Source of the DNA: Plantactinospora sp. KBS50
Lineage (GTDB): Bacteria; Actinomycetota; Actinomycetes; Mycobacteriales; Micromonosporaceae
Assembly (NCBI RefSeq): GCF_002285795.1
Contig: NZ_CP022961.1
Span: forward strand, 5,770,001 to 5,834,000
Direction: 5' to 3'
DNA length: 64,000 nt
Position numbers and translations under genes: made by a program. Under the pieces are notes generated by a model that saw only the letters and a program-made list of their open reading frames with translations, did not search any database and was not told the DNA's origin. Below, in pieces: positions 56,277-64,000 of this stretch (positions are counted from its first letter, which is position 1; each line of letters starts with the position of its first letter).

Positions 56277-56383
56277 GGGACGCCGCCGCGACCGGAGCCG
56301 ACACCCGGCGTGGCCGCGCCGGCGGACGGCCGCCGTACGGTGGTGGACGTGCAGTTGCCGTGCCCCGGGACCGGAGGTCTGTG

Positions 56384-57268
56384 ATGCGCGCCGACGTGCT
56401 GAGCCGGCTGCGCTGCCCGGTCTGCGCGGATCCGTTGGACGCGGCCGACCGCAGCGTCCGCTGCCCGCGCGGGCACAGCTTCGACCTGGCCCGCCAGGGG
56501 TACGTCAACCTGCTGACCGGCCAGACCCGGCATCGCGGGGACAGCGCCGAGATGGTGGCCGCCCGGGAGGAATTCCTGCTGGCCGGCCACTACGACCCGA
56601 TCACCGGGCTGGTCGCCGGGGCCGCGGCGCGGGAACTGGCCGGCGACGGCGGTGCGGCGTACCCGGAACCGGCCGGCGCGGCCGGAGCGGCGTACCCGGA
56701 TCTGGTGGTGGACGCCGGCGCCGGGACCGGGCGGTACCTCGGCGCGGTCCTGGACGCGGCGCCCGCCGCCGTCGGGCTGGCGCTGGACGTGTCGAAGCCC
56801 GCCCTGCGGCGCGCGGCGCGGGCGCACCCCCGGGCCTCCGCCGCCCTCGCCGACACCTGGCGTGGCCTGCCGGTCGCCGACCGCGCGGCACGGCTGGTGC
56901 TGAACGTGTTCGCTCCCCGCAACGGTCCGGAGTTCCACCGGGTGCTGCGGCCCGACGGCACGCTGCTGGTGCTCACCCCGGCCGCCGATCATCTCGGCGC
57001 GCTTGTCGACCGGCTCCGGCTGCTGCGGGTCGACCCGGACAAGGCCGACCGGACGGCCGACCGGCTGGCCGACCGGTTCGACCTGGTCCGGCGGGACCCG
57101 CACCGGTACGACCTGGACCTGCCGCGGGAGGCGGTCGGCGCCCTGGTCGGGATGGGACCGAGCGCCTGGCACACCGACCCGGAGGCGCTGGCCGCCGGGC
57201 TGCGGCGGCTGCCCGACCGGGTGCCGGTCACCGTCTCGGTGGAGTTGGCCAGCTACCGGCCCCGCTGA
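56384..57268 (+). CDS. 23S rRNA (guanine-N1)-methyltransferase, RlmA/TlrB family
   Basis: A 294-aa methyltransferase with the N-terminal zinc finger [20 protein letters not shown] and [16 protein letters not shown] that define RlmA. The SAM site is [18 protein letters not shown], followed by [12 protein letters not shown]. RlmA-I methylates G745 in Gram-negative 23S rRNA and RlmA-II (TlrB) methylates G748 in Gram-positives, giving resistance to tylosin-type macrolides together with other factors (established). A G748 specificity and a mild macrolide effect are likely here but not proven. ATG 56384 has GGAGG 5-6 bases upstream. Confidence 0.88.
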   Translation: MRADVLSRLRCPVCADPLDAADRSVRCPRGHSFDLARQGYVNLLTGQTRHRGDSAEMVAAREEFLLAGHYDPITGLVAGAAARELAGDGGAAYPEPAGAAGAAYPDLVVDAGAGTGRYLGAVLDAAPAAVGLALDVSKPALRRAARAHPRASAALADTWRGLPVADRAARLVLNVFAPRNGPEFHRVLRPDGTLLVLTPAADHLGALVDRLRLLRVDPDKADRTADRLADRFDLVRRDPHRYDLDLPREAVGALVGMGPSAWHTDPEALAAGLRRLPDRVPVTVSVELASYRPR

Positions 57269-57299
57269 TCACAGCGGCCGGACCGCCGGCCGGACGGGG

Positions 57300-57980
57300 T
57301 CACGTGGAGAGGTCCACCTCTTCCCAGCCGGCCGGGGGTTCGTGGTACGGCCCGTAGAAGACCACCACCCATTCCAGCGCCCACCGCCGCTGCCCGATGG
57401 CGTTCGCGTCGACCAGCCCCGGCAGGGCCGCGCCCGTCCGTTCGGCCTCCAGAAAGGCCCAGTCCAGGCAGTAGTGGAAGTCGAGCAGCACGGCCGCCTC
57501 GGCGGCGTCGCGCGGCGCGGCCAGGGTCCGGGACCGCCACTTGGCGAGGGTCTCCCCCGCCGCGATGTTCGGCAGCGCCTCCACCAGGCGCGGATCGGTC
57601 GGCTCGGTCGGATCCAGGTGCTTGCTCAGGCCGAGCACCCAGGCCAGCGCGAACACCGCGTCGTGGTGCAGCACGAACGACCGGTGGTCGCCGATGCTGC
57701 CGGTGACGAACTGCCACTCCGGCGGGGTGAGCGACTCCACCAGATGCGAGCCGAGCAACCAGCTCATCGCGGCCCGCGGCGGCATGCCGAAACAGCGCGC
57801 CAGGATGAGCTGGAGCACCGCCATCCGGGCCTCGATCTCCCGGGTGGGCCGCAGCTCGACCTCGTCGCCGGGCTCCCAGACCAGAGGAAACTCCGGCGGC
57901 GGCAGGGGCAGCCTGAGCCGCCGCAGCTCGTCGACATTGGCGGCGCGGACGGCCTGGGGGTCCGGAGCGGATACGGCCAC
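57300..57980 (-). CDS. DUF4272 domain protein
   Basis: A 226-aa soluble protein: RMAVLQLILARCFGMPPRAAM, SLTPPEWQFVTG, VFALAWVLGLSKHLDP and LDFHYCLDWAFLEAERTG correspond to the repeated Leu/Trp pattern of DUF4272. No catalytic motif is visible and the function of the family is unknown. GTG 57980 is used. MITE-like element B begins 15 bases upstream of its start, inside its presumed promoter. Confidence 0.7.
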   Translation of the reverse strand: MAVSAPDPQAVRAANVDELRRLRLPLPPPEFPLVWEPGDEVELRPTREIEARMAVLQLILARCFGMPPRAAMSWLLGSHLVESLTPPEWQFVTGSIGDHRSFVLHHDAVFALAWVLGLSKHLDPTEPTDPRLVEALPNIAAGETLAKWRSRTLAAPRDAAEAAVLLDFHYCLDWAFLEAERTGAALPGLVDANAIGQRRWALEWVVVFYGPYHEPPAGWEEVDLST

Positions 57981-57994
57981 GTGAGATCCCTGCT

Positions 57995-58065
57995 AGGGCG
58001 TGTTTCATGAGAACTGGCCGGCCTGAACTCCGCCTCGGCTCGACCGCCCTCATGAAACACGCCCT
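57995..58065. mobile_element. MITE-like element B (71 bp)
   Basis: Perfect 16-bp terminal inverted repeats (AGGGCGTGTTTCATGA at 57995-58010 and its complement at 58050-58065) bound a 71-bp segment. Its inner 23 bases (58027-58049) recur identically inside element A. No coding capacity and no clear target duplication. As a hairpin it could also act as a terminator, but it lies upstream of both flanking genes only in part: the DUF4272 start is beside it and deoA ends 140 bases away. Confidence 0.65.
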
Positions 58066-58205
58066 GGTCGCCACCGGCGGTCGTCGCCCGACTTTCCCCC
58101 CGGCCAGGCAGGATAGCCCGTCCCCCGGGCGGTTACCCAGCAGCCTCGCCCGGGCCGCGACACGGCCGCGAACAAGACCGGGCGTACGCGCACCGTACCG
58201 GCCGG

Positions 58206-59486
58206 TCAGTCGATGCGTTCCAGCACCAACGCGGCCGGGGCGGGCGCGGCGGCGGCCACCGTCACGGCCTCGGCCGCGACCGCCGCGGCGGCCGGGATCC
58301 GGTCGGCATCGTCGGTACGCAACTCGTACAGCGGATCACCGGCCCGGACCGGGTCGCCCGGCCGCCGGTGCAGCAGCACGCCGGCCGCGGCGCTCACCGG
58401 ATCCTCCTTGCGAGCCCGGCCGGCGCCCAGCCGCCAGGCCGCGATCCCGATCCCGTACGCGTCGACCCGCTCGACGTACCCGTCCCGGTCGGCCCGGACC
58501 AGCTCGGTCTCGGCGGCCGACGGCAGCGGCGCGTCCGGGTCGCCGCCCTGGGCCTGGATCATGGCCCGCCACCGGTCCATGGCCCGCCCGTCGGCCAGCG
58601 CCGCCGCCGGGTCGGCGTCGGGCAGGCCGGCGACGGCCAGCATCTCCCGGGCCAGCGCCAGAGTCAGCTCCACCACGTCGTCCGGGCCGCCCCCGGCCAG
58701 CACCTCGACCGACTCGGCCACCTCGACCGCGTTGCCGACCGCCCGGCCCAGCGGCGTCGACATGTCGGTGAGCAGGGCCACCGTGCGCACCCCGTGCGCG
58801 CCGCCCAGCTCCACCATGGTCCGGGCCAGCTCGCGGGCGTCCGCCACGGACTTCATGAACGCGCCGGAGCCGACCTTCACGTCCAGCACCAGCGACCCGG
58901 TGCCCTCCGCGATCTTCTTGCTCATGATGGAGCTGGCGATCAGCGGGATCGCCTCGACGGTGCCGGTGACGTCGCGCAGCGCGTACAGCTTGCGGTCGGC
59001 CGGGGCGAGGTCGTCGCCGGCCGCGCAGATCACCGCGCCCACCTCGCCGAGCTGGTCGAGGAACTCCCGGTTGGAAAGCGCCGCGCGCCAGCCCGGGATC
59101 GACTCCAGCTTGTCCAGGGTGCCGCCGGTGTGCCCGAGGCCGCGGCCGGACAGCTGCGGTACGGCGGCGCCGCAGGCCGCCACCAGCGGGGTCAGCGGCA
59201 GGGTGATCTTGTCACCGACGCCACCCGTGGAGTGCTTGTCCACGGTGGGCCGGGAGACCTTCGACAGGTCCAGCCGCTCACCGCTGGCGATCATCGCGGC
59301 GGTCCAGCGGGCGATCTCCGGGCCGGTCATGCCGCGCAGCAGGATCGCCATGGCGAGCGCCGACATCTGCTCGTCGGCCACCTGCCCGCGGGTGTACGCG
59401 TCGACCACCCAGTCGATCTGCGCGTCCGTCAGCTTCCCGCCGTCCCGCTTCGCCCGGATGACATCAACCGCCGCAAACCCACCCAC
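58206..59486 (-). CDS. deoA: Thymidine phosphorylase
   Basis: A 426-aa pyrimidine nucleoside phosphorylase: signature SRGLGHTGGTLDKLESIPG (as SGRGLGHTGGTLDKLE), phosphate-binding KHSTGGVGDKITL and LVLDVKVGSGAFMK. It cleaves thymidine or deoxyuridine to base and deoxyribose-1-phosphate. I prefer GTG 59486 (VGGFAAVDVIRAKRDGG) because GAGGAG lies 5 bases upstream; an ATG at 59501 overlapping the cdd stop is the alternative. It follows cdd, as in M. tuberculosis. Confidence 0.95.
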   Translation of the reverse strand: MGGFAAVDVIRAKRDGGKLTDAQIDWVVDAYTRGQVADEQMSALAMAILLRGMTGPEIARWTAAMIASGERLDLSKVSRPTVDKHSTGGVGDKITLPLTPLVAACGAAVPQLSGRGLGHTGGTLDKLESIPGWRAALSNREFLDQLGEVGAVICAAGDDLAPADRKLYALRDVTGTVEAIPLIASSIMSKKIAEGTGSLVLDVKVGSGAFMKSVADARELARTMVELGGAHGVRTVALLTDMSTPLGRAVGNAVEVAESVEVLAGGGPDDVVELTLALAREMLAVAGLPDADPAAALADGRAMDRWRAMIQAQGGDPDAPLPSAAETELVRADRDGYVERVDAYGIGIAAWRLGAGRARKEDPVSAAAGVLLHRRPGDPVRAGDPLYELRTDDADRIPAAAAVAAEAVTVAAAAPAPAALVLERID

Positions 59487-59500
59487 TACCGCTCCTCGCA

Positions 59501-60205
59501 TCAAGCAGACCAGCGCGCCGGGATCTCCGTGGGCGGCTCACCCTCGCCGGCCCAGAACATCGCGCCGCCCGCGTCCACGACCACCACCCGGGGCGTACGG
59601 GCCAGTCCCCAGGCCACCGCCTCGGCGGTGTCGGTCCAGGTCGGCCCCTCCTCCAGGAGCCCCGTCTCGGTCTCCCCGCCGGTGCCGGCGGACCGGTCCC
59701 AGTAGCCGGTCCACACCTGCCGGCCCGCCGAGACGTCGGGGTGCACGAACACGGTGCCCCGGCCGCGCCAGGCGGCCAGCCGGGCCGGCACCTCCGGAAC
59801 GGCCGTGTCGGAGGTGATGGCATCCAGGTCGGTCACGTCGAACGCGTGCGGCAGCAGTTCCCGCATGGTCAGCGCGCCGCCCCTGGTCTCCACCTGGCAG
59901 TCCGGGCCGCCGTTCTCCCAGAGCAGTTGCCGGCACCGGCCGCACGGCATCAGCGGTTCGCCGGTGGCGTCGACGCAGGAGACCGCGGTCAGCCGGCCGC
60001 CGCCGGAGACGTGCAGCGCCGACACCATGCCGCACTCGGCGCAGAGCGCCACCCCGTACGCGGCGTTCTCGACGTTGCAGCCGACCACCACCCGGCCGTC
60101 GTCGACCAGGCCGGCGGCGCCGACCGGAAACTTCGAGTACGGGACGTACGCGTGCCGCATGGCCTCGGTCGCCGCGGCCCGCAGCCCTGGCCAGTCGATG
60201 TCCAC
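59501..60205 (-). CDS. cdd: Cytidine deaminase with additional C-terminal domain
   Basis: A 234-aa protein. Residues 1-130 are a complete cytidine deaminase with zinc motifs CNVENAAYGVALCAECG and MPCGRCRQLLWE. They are followed by an extension of about 100 residues (WRGRGTVFVHPDVSAGRQVW, TWTDTAEAVAWGLARTPRVV and FWAGEGEPP) which looks folded and is not part of normal tetrameric Cdd (about 130 aa). The frame is continuous without an internal start that fits. It lies between the permease genes and deoA and is probably translated with them. Confidence 0.9.
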   Translation of the reverse strand: MDIDWPGLRAAATEAMRHAYVPYSKFPVGAAGLVDDGRVVVGCNVENAAYGVALCAECGMVSALHVSGGGRLTAVSCVDATGEPLMPCGRCRQLLWENGGPDCQVETRGGALTMRELLPHAFDVTDLDAITSDTAVPEVPARLAAWRGRGTVFVHPDVSAGRQVWTGYWDRSAGTGGETETGLLEEGPTWTDTAEAVAWGLARTPRVVVVDAGGAMFWAGEGEPPTEIPARWSA

Positions 60206-60287
60206 GGCGACGATTCTGCCCCATCCACCAGGCCGGTCCGCAGCGACCGGAGATCTGGCGCCCGGATCGCGGTCGGTCGGCGCGCCG

Positions 60288-61577
60288 TCAGCCCTGCACG
60301 TACGGCTTGCCGTCCGCGGCCGGCGCCCGGACCCGGCCGACCAGGCCGGCCACCGCCAGGATGGTCGCCAGGTACGGCAGCATGGCCAGGAACTCGCTCG
60401 GGATCACGCTGTTGATCGCGCTCAGGTACGTGCCGAGCTGGTCGGCGAAGCCGAAGAACAGCGCCGCGAGCAGCGCGCCGGTCGGCGTCCACCGGCCGAA
60501 GATCATCGCGGCCAGGGCGATGAAGCCCTTTCCGCCGATCATGTTCTTGGTGAAGCTGTAGAGCGCGAGCGTGTACGAGGCGCCGCCGATCCCGGCGACC
60601 ACGCCGGCCAGGAAGACGTTCCGGTAGCGCAGCCGCAGCACCCGTACCCCGAGGGTGTCGGCCGCGGTGGGGTGCTCACCGACCGCCCGGGTGCGCAGCC
60701 CCCAGCGGGTCCGGGTCAGCCCGAGGTGGATCACCAGCACCAGCAGCAGGCCCAGGTAGAGGAAGATGTTGCCGCGGAACAGCGCCGGCCCGATCACCGG
60801 GATGTCCTTGAGCAGCGGGATCTCCCAGTTCGGGAAGCGCGGGGCGCTGTTGTACCGCTGCGCGTCGGGCTGCATGAGCCGCTCGTAGAGGAAGCCGGTG
60901 AGGCCGACCGCCAGCAGGTTGATCACGATACCGATGACGACCTGGTCCACCAGGTAACGGATGGCCAGGAAGGCCAGCAGCAACGAGATGAGCGCGCCGC
61001 CGATGGCGGCGGCGACCAGCCCGATCCAGACGTTCTGGGTGATGCTGCCGAACAGCGCGCCGGAGAAGGCACCCATCAGCAGTTGGCCCTCGATGCCGAC
61101 GTTCACCACGCCGGAGCGCTCGCAGAGCACGCCCGCGAGCGCGCCGAAGATCAGCGGCAGGGCCAGCAGGAAGGTGCCGCGCAGGATGTTGACCAGGGGC
61201 ATGAAGTTCTGCCCGGCCGGCGCGTCGGACACCTGCCAGCAGAGGAACGACAGCACGAAGGTGATGATGCCGACCCCGAGCAGCACGCCGAACCAGCGCC
61301 GGCCGCCGGCGGCCAGCAGCACCACCCCGGTCAGCGCCGCGAGGACACCGAACAGGATCGCACCGGTCGTACCGGGGATGGACAGGGCCGCACCGCCGGC
61401 GTCCTCGCTGAGGGTGAACCGGGCCCGTTCGGTCGTGGCCAGCGGCCCGAACACCGCGGCGGCCAGCACGCCGAGCGCCGTGAGACCGGCGCCCACCTTC
61501 CGGCCCCGGGTCCAGAAGCCCTCGGCGACCGCTGCCACCGCCACGTCCGGGACAGCAACCGTGGACATCCCGCTCAC
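60288..61577 (-). CDS. Nucleoside ABC importer permease (NupQ/BmpC-like)
   Basis: A 429-aa permease of the BPD_transp_2 family: GALAGVLCERSGVVNVGIEGQ is the signature of the nucleoside/BMP-type permease, followed by many membrane helices. An N-terminal block of three additional helices precedes the core. GTG 61577 overlaps the preceding gene's stop (GTGA); ATG 61568 in the same frame is an alternative. It would form a heterodimer with the other permease and bind the ATPase below. Confidence 0.92.
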   Translation of the reverse strand: MSGMSTVAVPDVAVAAVAEGFWTRGRKVGAGLTALGVLAAAVFGPLATTERARFTLSEDAGGAALSIPGTTGAILFGVLAALTGVVLLAAGGRRWFGVLLGVGIITFVLSFLCWQVSDAPAGQNFMPLVNILRGTFLLALPLIFGALAGVLCERSGVVNVGIEGQLLMGAFSGALFGSITQNVWIGLVAAAIGGALISLLLAFLAIRYLVDQVVIGIVINLLAVGLTGFLYERLMQPDAQRYNSAPRFPNWEIPLLKDIPVIGPALFRGNIFLYLGLLLVLVIHLGLTRTRWGLRTRAVGEHPTAADTLGVRVLRLRYRNVFLAGVVAGIGGASYTLALYSFTKNMIGGKGFIALAAMIFGRWTPTGALLAALFFGFADQLGTYLSAINSVIPSEFLAMLPYLATILAVAGLVGRVRAPAADGKPYVQG

Positions 61578-63058
61578 CAGCCCTTCGCGAGGCTCGTCTG
61601 CAGCCGGGCGGCACGGGCCGCCCGGAGCCGGAAGATCGCCTTCACCAGGGCCGGCGCGGCGATGAAGATGACGATCAGTGCCTGGAGCACGGTCACCAGT
61701 TCCAGCGAGATGCCCGAGTAGGACTGCATCCGGTTGCCGCCGGCCTGGAGCGCACCGAACAGCAGACCGGCCGCCAGCACGCCCCACGGCTTGACCCGGC
61801 CGAGCAGCGCCACGAGGATGCCGTCGAATCCGATCTGGGCCACCACCTGCGCGGTCAGCGAGCTGGCCGTGGTGCCGACCACCATGTTCGCGCCACCGAG
61901 CCCGGCCAGCGCACCGGAGATCACCATCATCAGGACGTACGTGCGGGTGACGCTGATTCCGGCGGTGCGCGCGGCGTCCGGGTTGGCGCCCACGGCGCGC
62001 AGCTCGAAGCCGAAGGTCGACCGGTTGAGCAGCCAGGCGACCCCGGCGGTGGCCAGCACCGCCAGCAGGATGCCGGCGTGCACCCGGGGTACGTCGCCGA
62101 GCAGCCGGGGCAGTTGCGCGGACGCGTCGACCGGTCGGCTGATCGCGTCGGACCGGGACGGGTCGTGCACGCCCCGCTGGTTGATCGTCCAGGCGAGCAG
62201 GTTGAGCGCCACGTAGTTGAGCATGATCGTCGTGATCACCTCGTGCGCGCCGGTGCGTGCCTTGAGGAAGCCCGGCACGAATCCCCAGATCGCGCCGCCG
62301 AGAACGCCGGCCAGCAGCGCCACGATCACGTGCAGACCCAGCGGCAGCGGCAGCAGGAAGCCGGCCAGCGCGGCGACGATGACGCCGAGGGTCGCCTGCC
62401 CCTGGGCGCCGATGTTGAACAGGCCGCCGCGGAACACCAGCGCCACCGCCAGGCCCGTGAAGATCAACGGGGTGGCGTAGGTGAGCGTCTCCGAGATCGG
62501 GTAGACCACCTGCTGCCAGCCGGTGCCGCCGCCGCTGAGCCAGTCCAGCACCGCGTCCGGGTCGATGATCGCGCCCTTGAACAGGTTGGCGTAGGCCTCG
62601 CTGACCACCGTCCAACTGGCGGTGAGCGCGTCCGAGGGCCGGGAGGTGAAGTAGCCGTACGTCGCCAGCACGTCGGGGTCGGAGATGATGATCAGAATCG
62701 CGCCGATCACCCCGGCCAGGACCAGCGCGAGCACCGTCACCATGACCGTGTTGGCGGCCCAGAGCTGCTGCACGAACGCCTGCGCGAACGAGGGAGCCCG
62801 GTCCGGGCCGTCCCCGTCCGGCCGGCCGGCGCGCTGCCGGGTCGGCGTACCCGGTGGGGCACCGGCCCACGGCGTACCGGGTGGGGCACCGGCGCCCGAC
62901 GGGCCGGCACCCGGTTCGCCGGAGGTCGGGCCGCCGGCGTCCGGAACGGCCGGCGTACCGTCCGCGTCCGGGGTGTCGTGGGCCGCCGCCTTCGCGGTCT
63001 CGGCCGCCGTGGCCGGGTCCTTGTCCGGGGAGCCCGCGCCCGGCGAAAGGTCACTCAT
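61574..63058 (-). CDS. Nucleoside ABC importer permease (NupP/BmpB-like)
   Basis: A 494-aa permease. The core shows the family signatures TGLAVALVFRGGLFNIGAQGQ, ARTGAHEVITTIMLNYVA and FELRAVGANPDAARTAGIS. The first 90 residues are Pro/Gly/Ala-rich and likely disordered in the cytosol (GAPPGTPWAGAPPGTPTRQ), absent from typical homologues. ATG 63058 overlaps the ATPase stop (ATGA). Part of the importer operon. Confidence 0.92.
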   Translation of the reverse strand: MSDLSPGAGSPDKDPATAAETAKAAAHDTPDADGTPAVPDAGGPTSGEPGAGPSGAGAPPGTPWAGAPPGTPTRQRAGRPDGDGPDRAPSFAQAFVQQLWAANTVMVTVLALVLAGVIGAILIIISDPDVLATYGYFTSRPSDALTASWTVVSEAYANLFKGAIIDPDAVLDWLSGGGTGWQQVVYPISETLTYATPLIFTGLAVALVFRGGLFNIGAQGQATLGVIVAALAGFLLPLPLGLHVIVALLAGVLGGAIWGFVPGFLKARTGAHEVITTIMLNYVALNLLAWTINQRGVHDPSRSDAISRPVDASAQLPRLLGDVPRVHAGILLAVLATAGVAWLLNRSTFGFELRAVGANPDAARTAGISVTRTYVLMMVISGALAGLGGANMVVGTTASSLTAQVVAQIGFDGILVALLGRVKPWGVLAAGLLFGALQAGGNRMQSYSGISLELVTVLQALIVIFIAAPALVKAIFRLRAARAARLQTSLAKGW

Positions 63059-64000
63059 GCCTCGTCCTCGGTTGCCGTGGGCGCGTCGGTCGCCGCGGTC
63101 GCGTCGGTCCCGGCGCGCGGATCGGTCCCCGTGGGCGCGTCGCCCGCCGTGGCTGCGGCGCCCGCCGCGGGCGCGGCGCCGTCCGGGGTGACGCCCGCCA
63201 TCAACAGGCCGATCTCCTCCCGCGGGGTGTCCGGCCCGACGATGGCCAGGATGCGACCGCGGTACATCACCGCGATCCGGTCGGCCAGGCCGATGACCTC
63301 GTCCAGTTCGCTGGAGACGACCAGGACGGCGGTGCCCACGTCGCGCTCGTGCACGATCCGGCGGTGGATGAACTCGATCGACCCGACGTCCACGCCCCGG
63401 GTCGGCTGGGCGGCCAGGAAGAGCCTCAGCGGCCGGGACAGCTCCCGCGCCACGATCACCTTCTGCTGGTTGCCGCCGGAGAGCGTGCCCACGGCCGCGT
63501 CGGCGGAGGAGGTACGCACGTCGAACTGCGCGATCCGCTCCCGCGCCGACTCGGCGATGGCCGCCGGCTTCAGCGAGAGCCCGGATCCGAACGGCGGCCG
63601 GTCGTACATGTCCAGCACCAGGTTCTCGGCGACGCTGAACTCCTTGACCAGGCCGTCGACGCTGCGGTCCTCGGGGACGTACCCGACGCCGGCCCGCAGC
63701 ACCCGCTTGGTGGACCAGCCGTCGATCCGCTCGCCGTCCAGGGTCACCGTGCCGGCGAGCGCCGGCCGCAGTCCCATGATCGCCTCGACCAGTTCGGTCT
63801 GCCCGTTGCCCTGCACGCCGGCGATGCCGAGCACCTCGCCGGCGCGCACGGTCAGGTCGACGCCGTCCACCGCCCGGCACGCCCGGTCGTCGTTCACGAC
63901 CAACTGCTCGACCCGCAGCACCGGCTCGCCGGGCCGCGCCGGGTCCTTCTCGACCCCCAGGCTGACCTGCCGGCCGACCATCAACGCGGCCAGGTCGTCC
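63055..64000 (-). CDS. Nucleoside ABC importer ATPase, C-terminal half (cut by window)
   Basis: The visible 315 residues are the second NBD of a double-NBD ATPase of the RbsA/NupO type: AGVQGNGQTELVEAIMGLRP at the Walker A position, GTLSGGNQQKVIVARELSR signature and LFLAAQPTRGVDVGS at Walker B (degenerate, as usual for the second NBD). The C-terminus is Ala/Thr/Asp-rich. The frame is open to base 64000, where the gene continues out of the window; its first NBD and probably the binding protein lie beyond. It powers uptake of nucleosides for add, cdd and deoA. Confidence 0.9.
   Translation of the reverse strand, partial: DDLAALMVGRQVSLGVEKDPARPGEPVLRVEQLVVNDDRACRAVDGVDLTVRAGEVLGIAGVQGNGQTELVEAIMGLRPALAGTVTLDGERIDGWSTKRVLRAGVGYVPEDRSVDGLVKEFSVAENLVLDMYDRPPFGSGLSLKPAAIAESARERIAQFDVRTSSADAAVGTLSGGNQQKVIVARELSRPLRLFLAAQPTRGVDVGSIEFIHRRIVHERDVGTAVLVVSSELDEVIGLADRIAVMYRGRILAIVGPDTPREEIGLLMAGVTPDGAAPAAGAAATAGDAPTGTDPRAGTDATAATDAPTATEDEA

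Noticed and set aside
57995-58065. Simple rho-independent terminator
   Set aside because: The element lies upstream of the DUF4272 start, the 16-bp arms are far apart (39 bases), and both ends and core recur in element A; a repeat element explains it better.

Overview
The window is about 64 kb of very GC-rich DNA with GTG starts, leaderless-looking promoters and many GTGA/ATGA gene overlaps. A type VII secretion protease, a conservon signalling operon, GuaB1, a GPP34 protein and a DUF4349 lipoprotein point to an actinomycete, most likely Micromonosporaceae (inference from gene content and protein style, not from a search). No rRNA, tRNA, CRISPR array, phage or intact insertion sequence was found.

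Layout. 1-10 kb: end of a mycosin (ESX protease), Maf, an O-methyltransferase, an MFS transporter with a minisatellite in its central loop, a DrrAB-like ABC exporter with its PadR repressor and two matching operators, a biotin carboxylase/BCCP subunit and GuaB1. 10-16 kb: MarR plus a heterodimeric ABC exporter, then a short ThrRS-like gene with one frameshift, preceded by what looks like a threonine-codon leader-peptide attenuator. 16-31 kb: DedA, quinone reductase LpdA, a GGCT-like protein, a tandem GNAT, a coiled-coil protein, a metallo-hydrolase, a DUF4349 lipoprotein, an M20 amidohydrolase, a stand-alone methylmalonyl-CoA mutase catalytic subunit, a Ser/Thr kinase, PmmB and GPP34. 31-36 kb: NUDIX, upp, and deoC with two aldehyde dehydrogenases, the second lacking its catalytic part. 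36-43.4 kb: a BlaI/BlaR-type pair followed by cydABDC, with related CTAC/GTAG dyads in front of both. 43.4-48.5 kb: a MITE-like element, a HAAS membrane protein with PadR, an acidic protein, and a large protein whose N-terminus resembles an IS110-type transposase and whose C-terminus resembles the tail of the nearby conservon sensor kinase. 48.9-54.2 kb: the conservon (GTPase, DUF742, roadblock, sensor kinase). 54.3-64 kb: a uridine-kinase-like protein, adenosine deaminase, an RlmA/TlrB-type methyltransferase, a DUF4272 protein, a second MITE-like element, then deoA, cdd and a nucleoside ABC importer running off the window.

How it works together. The main metabolic theme is nucleoside uptake and salvage: the importer brings nucleosides in, Add and Cdd deaminate them, DoA-type phosphorolysis by DeoA releases deoxyribose-1-phosphate, PmmB-type mutase and DeoC take the sugar to glyceraldehyde-3-phosphate and acetaldehyde, the aldehyde dehydrogenase can oxidise the aldehyde, and Upp recovers uracil. 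From memory, lpdA, a GGCT-like gene, an amidohydrolase, pmmB, upp, add, deoA and cdd also lie close together in Mycobacterium tuberculosis.

Three genes (thrS-like, the coiled-coil gene, cydC) are each broken by one missing G in a run of four G. This repeated signature suggests consensus sequence errors, although real mutations cannot be excluded.
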